A DNA stretch of 40,359 nt from an uncultured Phocaeicola sp. (GTDB lineage: Bacteria > Bacteroidota > Bacteroidia > Bacteroidales > Bacteroidaceae), in assembly GCA_944320605.1 (NCBI GenBank), contig CALUIE010000019.1:1-40359 (forward strand). Direction: 5' to 3'. Below, one piece after another: positions 18,010 to 25,759 of this stretch; the stretch's first letter is position 1; every line of letters starts with the position of its first letter. The notes under the pieces are model-generated. The model saw only the letters and a list, made by a program, of their open reading frames with translations. It did no database searches and was not told where the DNA came from. The position numbers were made by a program, and so were the translations under genes.

Positions 18010-19281
18010 TTAGTCTAACAAAAGTGTATAAGGAGCAACTATTGACTGGCCAAAATCAGGATCATTAATCATATATAACGAACTGCTTGCCCGAGTGGAT
18101 GATTTCAAAAGATGTTCCACAAAATCATCTATATCCATAACAACTGTTACAAGTCTTAATGCACCTTTTGTCAAATCTTCTGTCGCATGAAACCTAAATG
18201 TATTTATTCCATTATTATTTAATTTTGCCTTAATCTCAGGATCATTCCCTACATATCGGAATGTAAAGCATAAATCTGATTTACCAGCAGTTGAAGCAGG
18301 AAATATAAATGGGGTTGAATCACTATGATAACCCATTCCCTTGTATGATGTTGCCGCACCTCCTACCGAAACTGTGCTATGCGTAAAATTACCATTTAAT
18401 TTCTGATAATCTTGTGATATATTTATTATACCTCTGTTTCCGTTCTCATCAGTTCCATCCATAAGGTTATAATCAACAGGAAATCCATTGGAGTATGGAG
18501 CACCAGCATCTTGATTACCTGCAACAAAAGCTCTGACCTCCCAATCTTCAACCGGGCCAAGAACACTGGTAAACTTTAACAAATCCATTGTATATTCACT
18601 CTTAGACACTTCTAAGTCATCACACAACATAAACCTTGGAATTATAACATTTGTCAATCGTTCCATTTCCAAAGACATTTCTGTCACAGGTTTGTATGAA
18701 GGAAGGCACATGACCTGGTCTCCGACTGCCATAAACATCAAATTATCACTTTTAAAAAGTCTGTCACCGTATGGTTCGTATGTATCCTTTCCTCCTTCAG
18801 TCTTTACGTCACACAATTCCATAGAAGTTTCCAACTCTGGAGAAGAAGAGAAAAACGATTGATATGGGGCACCATTTGCCACCAAAACTGAATCCAAACC
18901 ATTTTTTGCCCACACTTTACCGCCTTCGGCTCTGAAACAAATATCAAAGACCTGTTTCCCATCAACTTCATAAACAGGAAACTCCAATGTCTCATATTTT
19001 GTATTACTTTGACTATTATTAGTTATGGAAAACAGATAAATCTTATCCATTGGATATTTAGTCGGCAATAGTTGAGCTTCATCATCGACCTCACCTTCCC
19101 ATCCTCTTGATGGCAAGTTGGTATTGAATTTACTACCCTCATCTACAAATAATTTATAATCAGTACAGACAGTAAATGGATACTCTGCAAATGAATATAA
19201 ATTTTCATCATCTGCTTTACTACATGAAATAAATGAAACAGATGATAAAAGAACAATTATAAAAAACTTAGAAATTCTCAT
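18010..19281 (-). CDS. Unknown lipoprotein (423 aa), co-translated with the small peptide
   Basis: I do not recognise this family with certainty. The N-terminus has a lipoprotein signal (VSFISC, lipidated C20). The rest is acidic and beta-rich with no membrane segments. The layout (N-terminal lipid anchor, MERLTNVIIPRFML in the middle, a C-terminal LRLVTVVMDIDDFVE) loosely recalls fimbrillin or FimB/Mfa2-type surface proteins of Bacteroidales, but this is weak. The start is the ATG at 19279-19281, preceded by GGAGGAGGAAG; it overlaps the end of the peptide gene by 14 bases. A more upstream in-frame start at 19317 is possible but would leave no good signal peptide. It is followed directly by the PqqD-like gene, so a role with the peptide or in capsule export is likely. 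Confidence 0.7.
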   Translation of the reverse strand: MRISKFFIIVLLSSVSFISCSKADDENLYSFAEYPFTVCTDYKLFVDEGSKFNTNLPSRGWEGEVDDEAQLLPTKYPMDKIYLFSITNNSQSNTKYETLEFPVYEVDGKQVFDICFRAEGGKVWAKNGLDSVLVANGAPYQSFFSSSPELETSMELCDVKTEGGKDTYEPYGDRLFKSDNLMFMAVGDQVMCLPSYKPVTEMSLEMERLTNVIIPRFMLCDDLEVSKSEYTMDLLKFTSVLGPVEDWEVRAFVAGNQDAGAPYSNGFPVDYNLMDGTDENGNRGIINISQDYQKLNGNFTHSTVSVGGAATSYKGMGYHSDSTPFIFPASTAGKSDLCFTFRYVGNDPEIKAKLNNNGINTFRFHATEDLTKGALRLVTVVMDIDDFVEHLLKSSTRASSSLYMINDPDFGQSIVAPYTLLLD

Positions 19282-19447
19282 CCCAACTTCCTCCTCCACT
19301 GTTTTCAGAAACCACATGTGTTATATCTTTCCTGGATCCTTCTATTACACTAATATCTATCGTTGTACAAACACTTCCCGCACACATTTCAGAAGGGTTG
19401 ATTTTCAGTGTGCGTAATTCAGGCTTTGAATATTTCTTTTTTTCCAT
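19268..19447 (-). CDS. 59-residue YxxPxL peptide, candidate precursor of the PqqD/HprK set
   Basis: A short gene read by hand: ATG at 19445-19447, TAA at 19268-19270. The product begins MEKKKYSKPELRTLKINPSE. YSKPEL (residues 6-11) fits Y-x-x-P-x-L, the leader motif bound by PqqD-like B1 proteins in lasso-peptide systems. Residues 21-59 hold MCAGSVCTT (Cys 22 and 27), many Ser/Thr, and a C-terminal SENSGGGSWDENF. Support for its reality: a TATCTTTG promoter element about 40 bases upstream, the 14-base overlap with the lipoprotein gene, and a PqqD-like gene in the same block. Similar KKY-x-x-P peptides are common in Bacteroidales without known function, so a precursor role is a hypothesis. Confidence 0.65.
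   Translation of the reverse strand: MEKKKYSKPELRTLKINPSEMCAGSVCTTIDISVIEGSRKDITHVVSENSGGGSWDENF
19282..19300 (-). promoter_or_regulatory. Shine-Dalgarno-like sequence inside the peptide gene
   Basis: The minus strand reads AGTGGAGGAGGAAGTTGGG just before the lipoprotein ATG at 19281. The same bases encode Ser-Gly-Gly-Gly-Ser-Trp in the peptide. Strong Shine-Dalgarno sequences are unusual in Bacteroidetes, which suggests coupled translation of the two genes. Confidence 0.6.
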
Positions 19448-19485
19448 AATATCAAATACTTCAATTTTTTAGAACTATTCTGCTG

Positions 19486-19493
19486 CAAAGATA
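19486..19493 (-). promoter_or_regulatory. Predicted internal promoter before the small peptide gene
   Basis: The minus strand has TATCTTTG, a full TAnnTTTG match, in the 113-base gap between wzc and the peptide gene. The -33 region near 19513 reads CCAAT-like rather than TTTG, so the promoter may be weak or need an activator. A start near 19478 would give a leader of about 30 bases. Confidence 0.5.
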
Positions 19494-19560
19494 CGATTTT
19501 TTTTCAATTCATTGGTTATATTGTTATAACATTTTGTATTTCAACCAAATGGGACATCAG

Positions 19561-21936
19561 TTATTGGCCTTTTAAAAACTTTATTTTTGATTTTCTTACC
19601 GGTTTTGAGGAATAATAACCATAATAACTGTCATATTTTCCTCCAGTGTGTTTCACTCCATTAAGTATCAGGTTCAGATTTTTAAATTTATTATCTTCAT
19701 ACAAATCTTGAATTTCCGAAAGGAAACGTTTGTCCAACTTATAAGCCCTGACTACATACATAGTGATATCCGCTATCCTGTTTACTATCATTGCATCTGC
19801 TATAACATTTGAAGGAACGCTGTCAATTATTATATAGTCAAATTCTTTCTTAAGTTTCTCAATCAGCTTATCCAAACGTTGATTCAACAACAATTCAGAT
19901 GGATTAGGAGGAACTGTTCCTCTGGCTACATAATACAAATTATCATTTTTGAGTGATTTATGGACAATACCGGAATAATCATCATTATCTGATATAAGAT
20001 AATCTGTCAGTCCTGCCATCTTCCTTCCCAAATGCTTGCTTAAAGAACCGCGCCGGATATCCATATCCAAAATTATAACTTTACTTCCTGCCATGGCAAG
20101 ACTCATGGCAAAATTTGACGATACGAAAGTTTTTCCGGCACCTGGGAATAAGGATGTGAACATTATTACTTTTGAGTTGCCGTCACCATTCCTTATGAAC
20201 TGCATATTAGCGCGCATTATTCTAAACGCCTCTGCAATCCTGTTGTTATCATCGTCATGTAGTACTATTAGCTCATTTTTTTCGTTTTTGTCACGCTCAT
20301 GTAAAGGAATCTCTGCCAATAAAGGCATGGAAAGGATTTCCAAATCTTTCTTACTTTTAATTCTTGTATCGAATGCAATAGTCAGCCACAAAACACATGA
20401 AGGAATAAAAATTCCCATAAACAAACCGGCAAGCATAATGACATTTGAATTAGGAGATATAGGGGTATTGCTACCCATTGCAGGATCAATTATCCTTGCA
20501 TTTTCTTCTGTAACAGCTTTTGACAATGCGCTTTCCTCACGCTTGTTCAAAAGAAAAAGATAGAGGGATTCCTTTATTTTCTGCTGGCGTTCTACAGACA
20601 ATACATACTTCTGCTGCGACGGCACAGCAGCTATTCTCTTCATTGTCCTTTCTTCTACAGCTGTAAGATTATCAATCTTCATATCTATACCGGTAATAAA
20701 AGCGTCAACAGTACGTATTATAGTCTGTTGCATGGAAGATATAGAAGCATTCATTTCCAATAAAAAAGGGTTTCTGCTGCCACTGCTTTCCAAAAGTTTA
20801 TTCCTTTCCAAAAGCAATGAATTGTATGATTGTATCTGACTTTCGATATTGGCATCAGATATGCCTGTATTAGAAGGAATAAGCTCGGTCAGATTTCCAG
20901 GATCTGATATATATTGTTTTATATATCCGGAAAGCTCTTTCTGTGTCTGAAGTGACAATATTTCCTGCTGATATGTATTAAGATTACTCATAAACATTCC
21001 TGCTTCGGAAGATATATCTGTAAGTTTATTTTCGCTTTTAAAATCTGCAATTTGACTGTCAACACCTCCAAGCTCTTGCTCTATAAGAATCAACCTTTCG
21101 TTAATAAATTCAGACGTACTTTCCGCAACTCTATTTTTGTCATTTATAGCATCTTCGTTATATACTTCGATAAGAGTATTCAATATATCTTCAGCTCTCT
21201 GTGGTGAGACATCATTGATTGTGAGTCTTACGACACTTGACAGTCCTCCCGCTGGCTCAGCAATAAGTCCGCCACTACATGCCAATGCCACAGCTTCTAT
21301 GTTAGATTTTACAACCGTCAATTGTTTATTATACAAATCCTTTGAATAATTAATTGTTGGATTAATCACTATTCTACCCACAGGACTATCTATTGTATCA
21401 TTCAATAAGGCGGTAATTACAAAATCTTCATCAACAGGGAACAATGTATTACCAGAAAATTGAGATAAAACAACTTCGTTTTGATTTACTGGCATTAGTT
21501 CAAACGAGAAATTCTTCAAATTAACATCTTCCGGAAATTGAACCTTTACAGGCGACAGATTATACATTTCCCAGTTACGGAATCTTCCGTGTCCCTTATA
21601 ACCTATATCCAATTTTAACCGTTTTACAACTTCTGTCATTAGTCTTTTAGACTTGAATATTAGTATCTCATTATCAACACTACTTACAGTTTTAAGCACA
21701 TCAACCTCAGCTATAGCTGTTGCCGCGGTAGGCATCTGCATTCCTTTTGCGGCAACCTTTATAAATACAGTTGCAGAACGTTTAAAAATCCGTGGAGTAC
21801 TGCGTTCATAATAGAATGCCAAAGAAAGACACACAATAATGGATATTACAAACCAATACCATTTACGGAATAAAATGGAAATTATATCACTCAAGGATAT
21901 TGAAGATGAACTTCTTATTTTTTTATTATCATTCAT
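19561..21936 (-). CDS. wzc: Wzc-type chain-length regulator and tyrosine autokinase
   Basis: This is a 791-residue fusion of a Wzz-like co-polymerase and a BY-kinase. The first membrane helix is at about 24-42, a long periplasmic coiled region follows, and the second helix is near 498-521 after a Pro-rich PISPNSN segment. The cytoplasmic kinase has Walker A FPGAGKT (597-603), Walker A' VIILDMDIRRG (620-630) and Walker B FDYIIIDSVP, and it ends in a tyrosine cluster YDSYYGYY, the autophosphorylation site. It controls chain length and export with Wza. No low-molecular-weight tyrosine phosphatase (Wzb) is encoded in the locus. The gene overlaps the upstream polymerase gene by eight bases. Confidence 0.94.
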   Translation of the reverse strand: MNDNKKIRSSSSISLSDIISILFRKWYWFVISIIVCLSLAFYYERSTPRIFKRSATVFIKVAAKGMQMPTAATAIAEVDVLKTVSSVDNEILIFKSKRLMTEVVKRLKLDIGYKGHGRFRNWEMYNLSPVKVQFPEDVNLKNFSFELMPVNQNEVVLSQFSGNTLFPVDEDFVITALLNDTIDSPVGRIVINPTINYSKDLYNKQLTVVKSNIEAVALACSGGLIAEPAGGLSSVVRLTINDVSPQRAEDILNTLIEVYNEDAINDKNRVAESTSEFINERLILIEQELGGVDSQIADFKSENKLTDISSEAGMFMSNLNTYQQEILSLQTQKELSGYIKQYISDPGNLTELIPSNTGISDANIESQIQSYNSLLLERNKLLESSGSRNPFLLEMNASISSMQQTIIRTVDAFITGIDMKIDNLTAVEERTMKRIAAVPSQQKYVLSVERQQKIKESLYLFLLNKREESALSKAVTEENARIIDPAMGSNTPISPNSNVIMLAGLFMGIFIPSCVLWLTIAFDTRIKSKKDLEILSMPLLAEIPLHERDKNEKNELIVLHDDDNNRIAEAFRIMRANMQFIRNGDGNSKVIMFTSLFPGAGKTFVSSNFAMSLAMAGSKVIILDMDIRRGSLSKHLGRKMAGLTDYLISDNDDYSGIVHKSLKNDNLYYVARGTVPPNPSELLLNQRLDKLIEKLKKEFDYIIIDSVPSNVIADAMIVNRIADITMYVVRAYKLDKRFLSEIQDLYEDNKFKNLNLILNGVKHTGGKYDSYYGYYSSKPVRKSKIKFLKGQ

Positions 21937-23200
21937 ATTCTTCCGATTCTTCTTTAATATTCAACGACGATGAACTTACCGCATAAAGCACTGTAAGCAT
22001 CGGTAGCAACTTGGCTCTGTGACGTAAAGCTGTTCCTGCCGTATATGTACCAAATGCAAAAACAAAGACAGAAATAATAAAACCTATCAAAAGAAACAGC
22101 TTAATGCTTCCAAATTTATTACTTAATCTATAATTTCGTGCTATGTTCCAGCATAAAAATATATAAAAAGAACTGTCTATCATAAATGCTATAATATCTC
22201 CAAATCCACGCCAATTGGTTGGCAATGGCGAAAAAAGAAAATAAAACATTTTTAGTGGAGAGAATACAAGCCCCATCCACAGGCTATCAGCTTTAACCCA
22301 CGTAAGATATGCAGAATCGCCTGTAGTATCAGCATTAATAGTAGCAAGTAAACCATCAGAAGAACTCGCACTCTGAAATTTACCTGTAAACATATCACTG
22401 CTATCTCCCAACAACAGAATCATAACAGTGGCTATGATTATAAAAGATATGGAATGACTTGAAAACTGCACCTGGCCGGTAGAAGGATTATAAGACGTAA
22501 AAGCCAAAATATATCCCATAATTACAACAAGTGTTCCAGAATGCATTACAGCTGCAAGTAAAATAGAACCCATACACAATGGAATGTTTAAACTGTTACC
22601 TCCAATAAACCATCTGACAAAAAAATACACTGAAAGTATAACAAAAAATTCCACCCAAGCCTCACGAAGAAGTATTCCTGAGAATATAACAAAATTCGGC
22701 ATACATGCTAAAATAATCATGGAAATCAATGCTATTTTATTATCAATATCAAGAATTTCAAATATTTTTCTTACAATAAACAATATAGACACTCCCATAA
22801 CAAGGTTAAAATACTGAGCTATTATCCTCGAAGAATGAGTTATAGAGTATAAGAAAGTAAGAAAAGGTGTGTAATTTGTCAATTTTCTTTGTTCATCATA
22901 AATCTGATTTGTTTTGGCTATACCATGAAAAGTTTCTGAATCTGCACCCGAATGCAGCACAGGAAACCAATGATATATATCAGCAAACAATATGACCAAC
23001 CTTAATATCAGTCCCAATAATAGTATATTCTTGTATTTCCCTTCTGTAAACAGTATATAATATATAATGAATACTACATGCACCAATATGAATATCAGCG
23101 AGTAAAACTCTACATTATCCCTTAATACCGGAAAAAACAATGTAGAGAACTCCAATAATATTATATCAATAAAGAAAAACAGGAATAAAAGCAGAATCAT
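21929..23200 (-). CDS. Multi-pass membrane protein, probable Wzy polymerase
   Basis: This is a 423-residue integral membrane protein with about ten hydrophobic helices and a larger soluble loop near 255-295 (SASSSDGLLATINADTTGDS). Near the end, AGTALRHRAKLLPMLTVLYA resembles the R-x-R/K segment close to the last helices of O-antigen polymerases and GT-C type proteins. It is the only remaining multi-pass protein of the locus besides Wzx and lies directly before wzc, overlapping it by eight bases. A Wzy-dependent system needs a polymerase, so this is the best candidate. The call rests on topology and position, not on a recognised signature. Confidence 0.65.
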   Translation of the reverse strand: MILLLFLFFFIDIILLEFSTLFFPVLRDNVEFYSLIFILVHVVFIIYYILFTEGKYKNILLLGLILRLVILFADIYHWFPVLHSGADSETFHGIAKTNQIYDEQRKLTNYTPFLTFLYSITHSSRIIAQYFNLVMGVSILFIVRKIFEILDIDNKIALISMIILACMPNFVIFSGILLREAWVEFFVILSVYFFVRWFIGGNSLNIPLCMGSILLAAVMHSGTLVVIMGYILAFTSYNPSTGQVQFSSHSISFIIIATVMILLLGDSSDMFTGKFQSASSSDGLLATINADTTGDSAYLTWVKADSLWMGLVFSPLKMFYFLFSPLPTNWRGFGDIIAFMIDSSFYIFLCWNIARNYRLSNKFGSIKLFLLIGFIISVFVFAFGTYTAGTALRHRAKLLPMLTVLYAVSSSSLNIKEESEEYE

Positions 23201-23203
23201 TGG

Positions 23204-24433
23204 TTATTCCTCTTTATAGAAAGTGAAACTTACAGAATGTTCGTATCCTTGTACACCGAATCTTTGATTCAAATCGTAAACGTCAGTTTTCAATCTTTTA
23301 GGATTTATACCATAATCCTGAATCAAAATTCTGCGAACTATTTCAGCCCTTCTTTCAGCTATGGAATGTTGCGATTTGTGTATATTTCCTACAATAGTTA
23401 TAGTTATATCCTTATATAAATTCATAAACAAGGCTATACGGTACAGATTAACCTGCTGGAGTTCCTTGTTATACTCTGCCTTGTTTGGGAAAAACACGAC
23501 AGACGGAATAAGCAGACCACCCAACATTGTGGTATCCATAACCATACGTTCGATAGTTACATTCTTGATTTCTTCCTGACGAGTTGCAGCCATGGCATTT
23601 GTCAACTGCCGCATCTCTGACTGGGATACAAGTCTCATGGTCTTGAATCCCTGTTTTCCGAAAGAATATTTCAATCCCAATGCCATAGCACCTATATGAT
23701 CCAACTTGCCACCTTTACCTATTACACCGTCAATGGTACTGCTGGTCATAGAATTTCCAATAGTGAAATTCAATCCCAATTCCGGAGTGATATTATAAGT
23801 AGTTATCAATCCTGTACGTAACGTTATTTTAGAATTACGACTGGTACCTCTCCAGCGCATAACATGAATAAATCCAAGTCCCAAATAAGCGTCGAAACGC
23901 CATTTACGGTCGCCGTAATGATTATACTTTGTGAATATGTTACCAAGGTCAAAAAGGATATCAGCACTTCCTTCAAGAAATTTCATCTGATGGACATAAC
24001 CATCACTTGTACCCACACCCTGAGACTCGTAATATTCTTTCATAGGGTCCTTATTCTGTACCCATCCGGCATACTGTTTGTATACTCCGTATGTGTCAGT
24101 ACGGTTCCACCCGTCGAGACGCATACCTCCAAAACTTAGTTTTATACCGAAGTCAGGATGTATCTGCTTACCTATACCTATAGTAAAGCCAGGCTTCAGA
24201 CGTTTGAAAAACGGCAGGCCATTGTCTTCCTCACCATAAATTACCCTACCGGCAAAATTACCCTGCAAAAATAAATTAGACCAAAAAGGAGCGGTATATC
24301 GCGTTTTGTATTTCACATCTATTTTCACACTGTCTCTTTTTACATGTCTTGTTTCTTCCACTTTCTGAGGATATGAAACAATACATATAAACAAAGCCAA
24401 TATGGCGAATATATATCTTATATTTGTTTTCAT
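23204..24433 (-). CDS. Outer-membrane beta-barrel protein with a degenerate OmpA-like C-terminus
   Basis: This 409-residue protein has a signal peptide (about 1-22, ending VSYPQ). A stretch of alternating beta strands (about 50-270, with GFTIGIGKQIHPDFGIKLSFGG and LGLKYSFGKQ) suggests a barrel. The C-terminal 110 residues have the layout of an OmpA domain, IPSVVFFPNKAEYNKELQQ then ITIVGNIHKSQHSIAERRAEIVRRIL. The Asp that binds peptidoglycan in normal OmpA domains (within a G-x-x-D segment) is replaced by the GNIHKS stretch; only the Arg pair is kept. It is paired with a second OmpA-like gene 14 bases upstream, and the polymerase gene begins three bases downstream. Confidence 0.75.
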   Translation of the reverse strand: MKTNIRYIFAILALFICIVSYPQKVEETRHVKRDSVKIDVKYKTRYTAPFWSNLFLQGNFAGRVIYGEEDNGLPFFKRLKPGFTIGIGKQIHPDFGIKLSFGGMRLDGWNRTDTYGVYKQYAGWVQNKDPMKEYYESQGVGTSDGYVHQMKFLEGSADILFDLGNIFTKYNHYGDRKWRFDAYLGLGFIHVMRWRGTSRNSKITLRTGLITTYNITPELGLNFTIGNSMTSSTIDGVIGKGGKLDHIGAMALGLKYSFGKQGFKTMRLVSQSEMRQLTNAMAATRQEEIKNVTIERMVMDTTMLGGLLIPSVVFFPNKAEYNKELQQVNLYRIALFMNLYKDITITIVGNIHKSQHSIAERRAEIVRRILIQDYGINPKRLKTDVYDLNQRFGVQGYEHSVSFTFYKEE

Positions 24434-24447
24434 AAGCCGAGTTTTTT

Positions 24448-25746
24448 TTATTCTGATTCTTTTTCTTTCTCTTCGAGACTATCTTTAACAACATTCTGTG
24501 CGTTACTATCTTCATCATTTTCTTTGAATAAAGTCATCACCACAACCCTGTTCCAGCGGAAATCTTCCTCATACACTCTCACCTTGTCTCCCTGCGGATT
24601 TAAGACTATTCTTGACGGGTCTATACCACATTTCTCCACAAGGTATTTCTTTACGGAATTAACTCGACGCTCACTCAGGCGCTGGTTATATTCAGGATAA
24701 GCTGTTTCTTTGTCAGCAAATCCGCTAAGACGTACTTTATATTCAGGGTCACGCTTCATATAACGGGATATTCGCTCTATATTAAGAACCTGGTCTTCGT
24801 TTATATCATGTTGGTCAATATAGAAACGGACTGCAAAAGTGGTGATTATTCTGTCATCAAATGTAACTTTTTTCTCCACCACATTTGTAACTGTACGCAT
24901 CACAGACTCATGCACAATAGGATTAACCTTGACATAACGGTCAAACTTCTTTCCTCCGAAACGGTATGACACACCAAGACTCACTCCCGCATATCCTTCG
25001 AGAGTACGATTTACTTTTCCGCTATATCCACCTATCTGCCCATCGAATGATTCATCGACAATAGTTCCATGAAGCTCGGCAAAGACATCCCAATTCTCGT
25101 GTACCCTAACATTGAACTGACCGGATATCTTAAAAGCAAAAGAATTGTTAGCTTCAAGTCCCTGATTGGCGTATGTATAAGTGTAACCCGGACCAACAAA
25201 AAGGTAAAGTCCTATCCTACGACTATCTGGAGTAAACCATCTGACAATATCTGTCATGAAAGACAAACTCCAGTCAGAAAAAGCGAACTTTCTTAAAAAA
25301 GTCGGTTCACCTTTGTCATTTGTAATGTAAGGTTTTACTTCCTCTGGCATAATAGTATGATCCGGCATATAATCATAAAGATTATAGTAACGGAAAGGAT
25401 AATAATAGGCTTGAAGAAATCCAGTACCCATCTGTAGACGTAAGCCGAACTGTGGCGTGAACCATTTTCCTACACTAAGCTGAGCCGCGAATCGGGAACG
25501 CTCCAGAGCTGTGTCAAAAAGCCTGTTTGCCTCGGCATGAAGACTGTTTATTCCGGCTCCGAAACTTATAAACCAGTTGCCTGTACCACTTATATTGGTA
25601 ATTATGACATCTGTAGTGTCACCTATTTCGGTAAGGAAATCTTTAGTCAAGTCCTGCCGTATCGTATCATTGGATACAGTTTGACCAGATATACTCAATA
25701 CGGCAAAAAACATAAAAAACAGTAATATCGTCTTTTTCATTGTCAT
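24448..25746 (-). CDS. OmpA-family outer-membrane protein
   Basis: This 432-residue protein has a signal peptide (MTMKKTILLFFMFFAVLSIS), an N-terminal beta-barrel region with repeated aromatic strands (WFISFGAGINSLHAEANRLF, QFGLRLQMGTGFL), and a C-terminal OmpA domain. In the latter, VRLSGFADKETAYPEYNQ then RLSERRVNSVKKYLVEKCGI keep the Asp, Asn and Arg used to bind peptidoglycan diaminopimelate. The tail is acidic (DSLEEKEKESE). Being inside the capsule operon between pglF-like and wzy-like genes, it may anchor the export machine or surface polymer to the wall. The start could also be the ATG at 25740, two codons later. Confidence 0.85.
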   Translation of the reverse strand: MTMKKTILLFFMFFAVLSISGQTVSNDTIRQDLTKDFLTEIGDTTDVIITNISGTGNWFISFGAGINSLHAEANRLFDTALERSRFAAQLSVGKWFTPQFGLRLQMGTGFLQAYYYPFRYYNLYDYMPDHTIMPEEVKPYITNDKGEPTFLRKFAFSDWSLSFMTDIVRWFTPDSRRIGLYLFVGPGYTYTYANQGLEANNSFAFKISGQFNVRVHENWDVFAELHGTIVDESFDGQIGGYSGKVNRTLEGYAGVSLGVSYRFGGKKFDRYVKVNPIVHESVMRTVTNVVEKKVTFDDRIITTFAVRFYIDQHDINEDQVLNIERISRYMKRDPEYKVRLSGFADKETAYPEYNQRLSERRVNSVKKYLVEKCGIDPSRIVLNPQGDKVRVYEEDFRWNRVVVMTLFKENDEDSNAQNVVKDSLEEKEKESE

Positions 25747-25759
25747 ATTTGATGAGTTA

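Noticed and set aside
18010..19281. Fimbrial subunit call for the lipoprotein
   Set aside because: The resemblance to fimbrillin-like proteins is only in general layout; no conserved fimbrillin motif could be placed, so it is left as unknown.
15891..19447. A lasso-peptide biosynthesis cluster
   Set aside because: No transglutaminase-like B2 protease or asparagine-synthetase-like cyclase is encoded anywhere in the window. Only the accessory part (PqqD-like, kinase, nucleotidyltransferase) and a leader-like peptide are seen.
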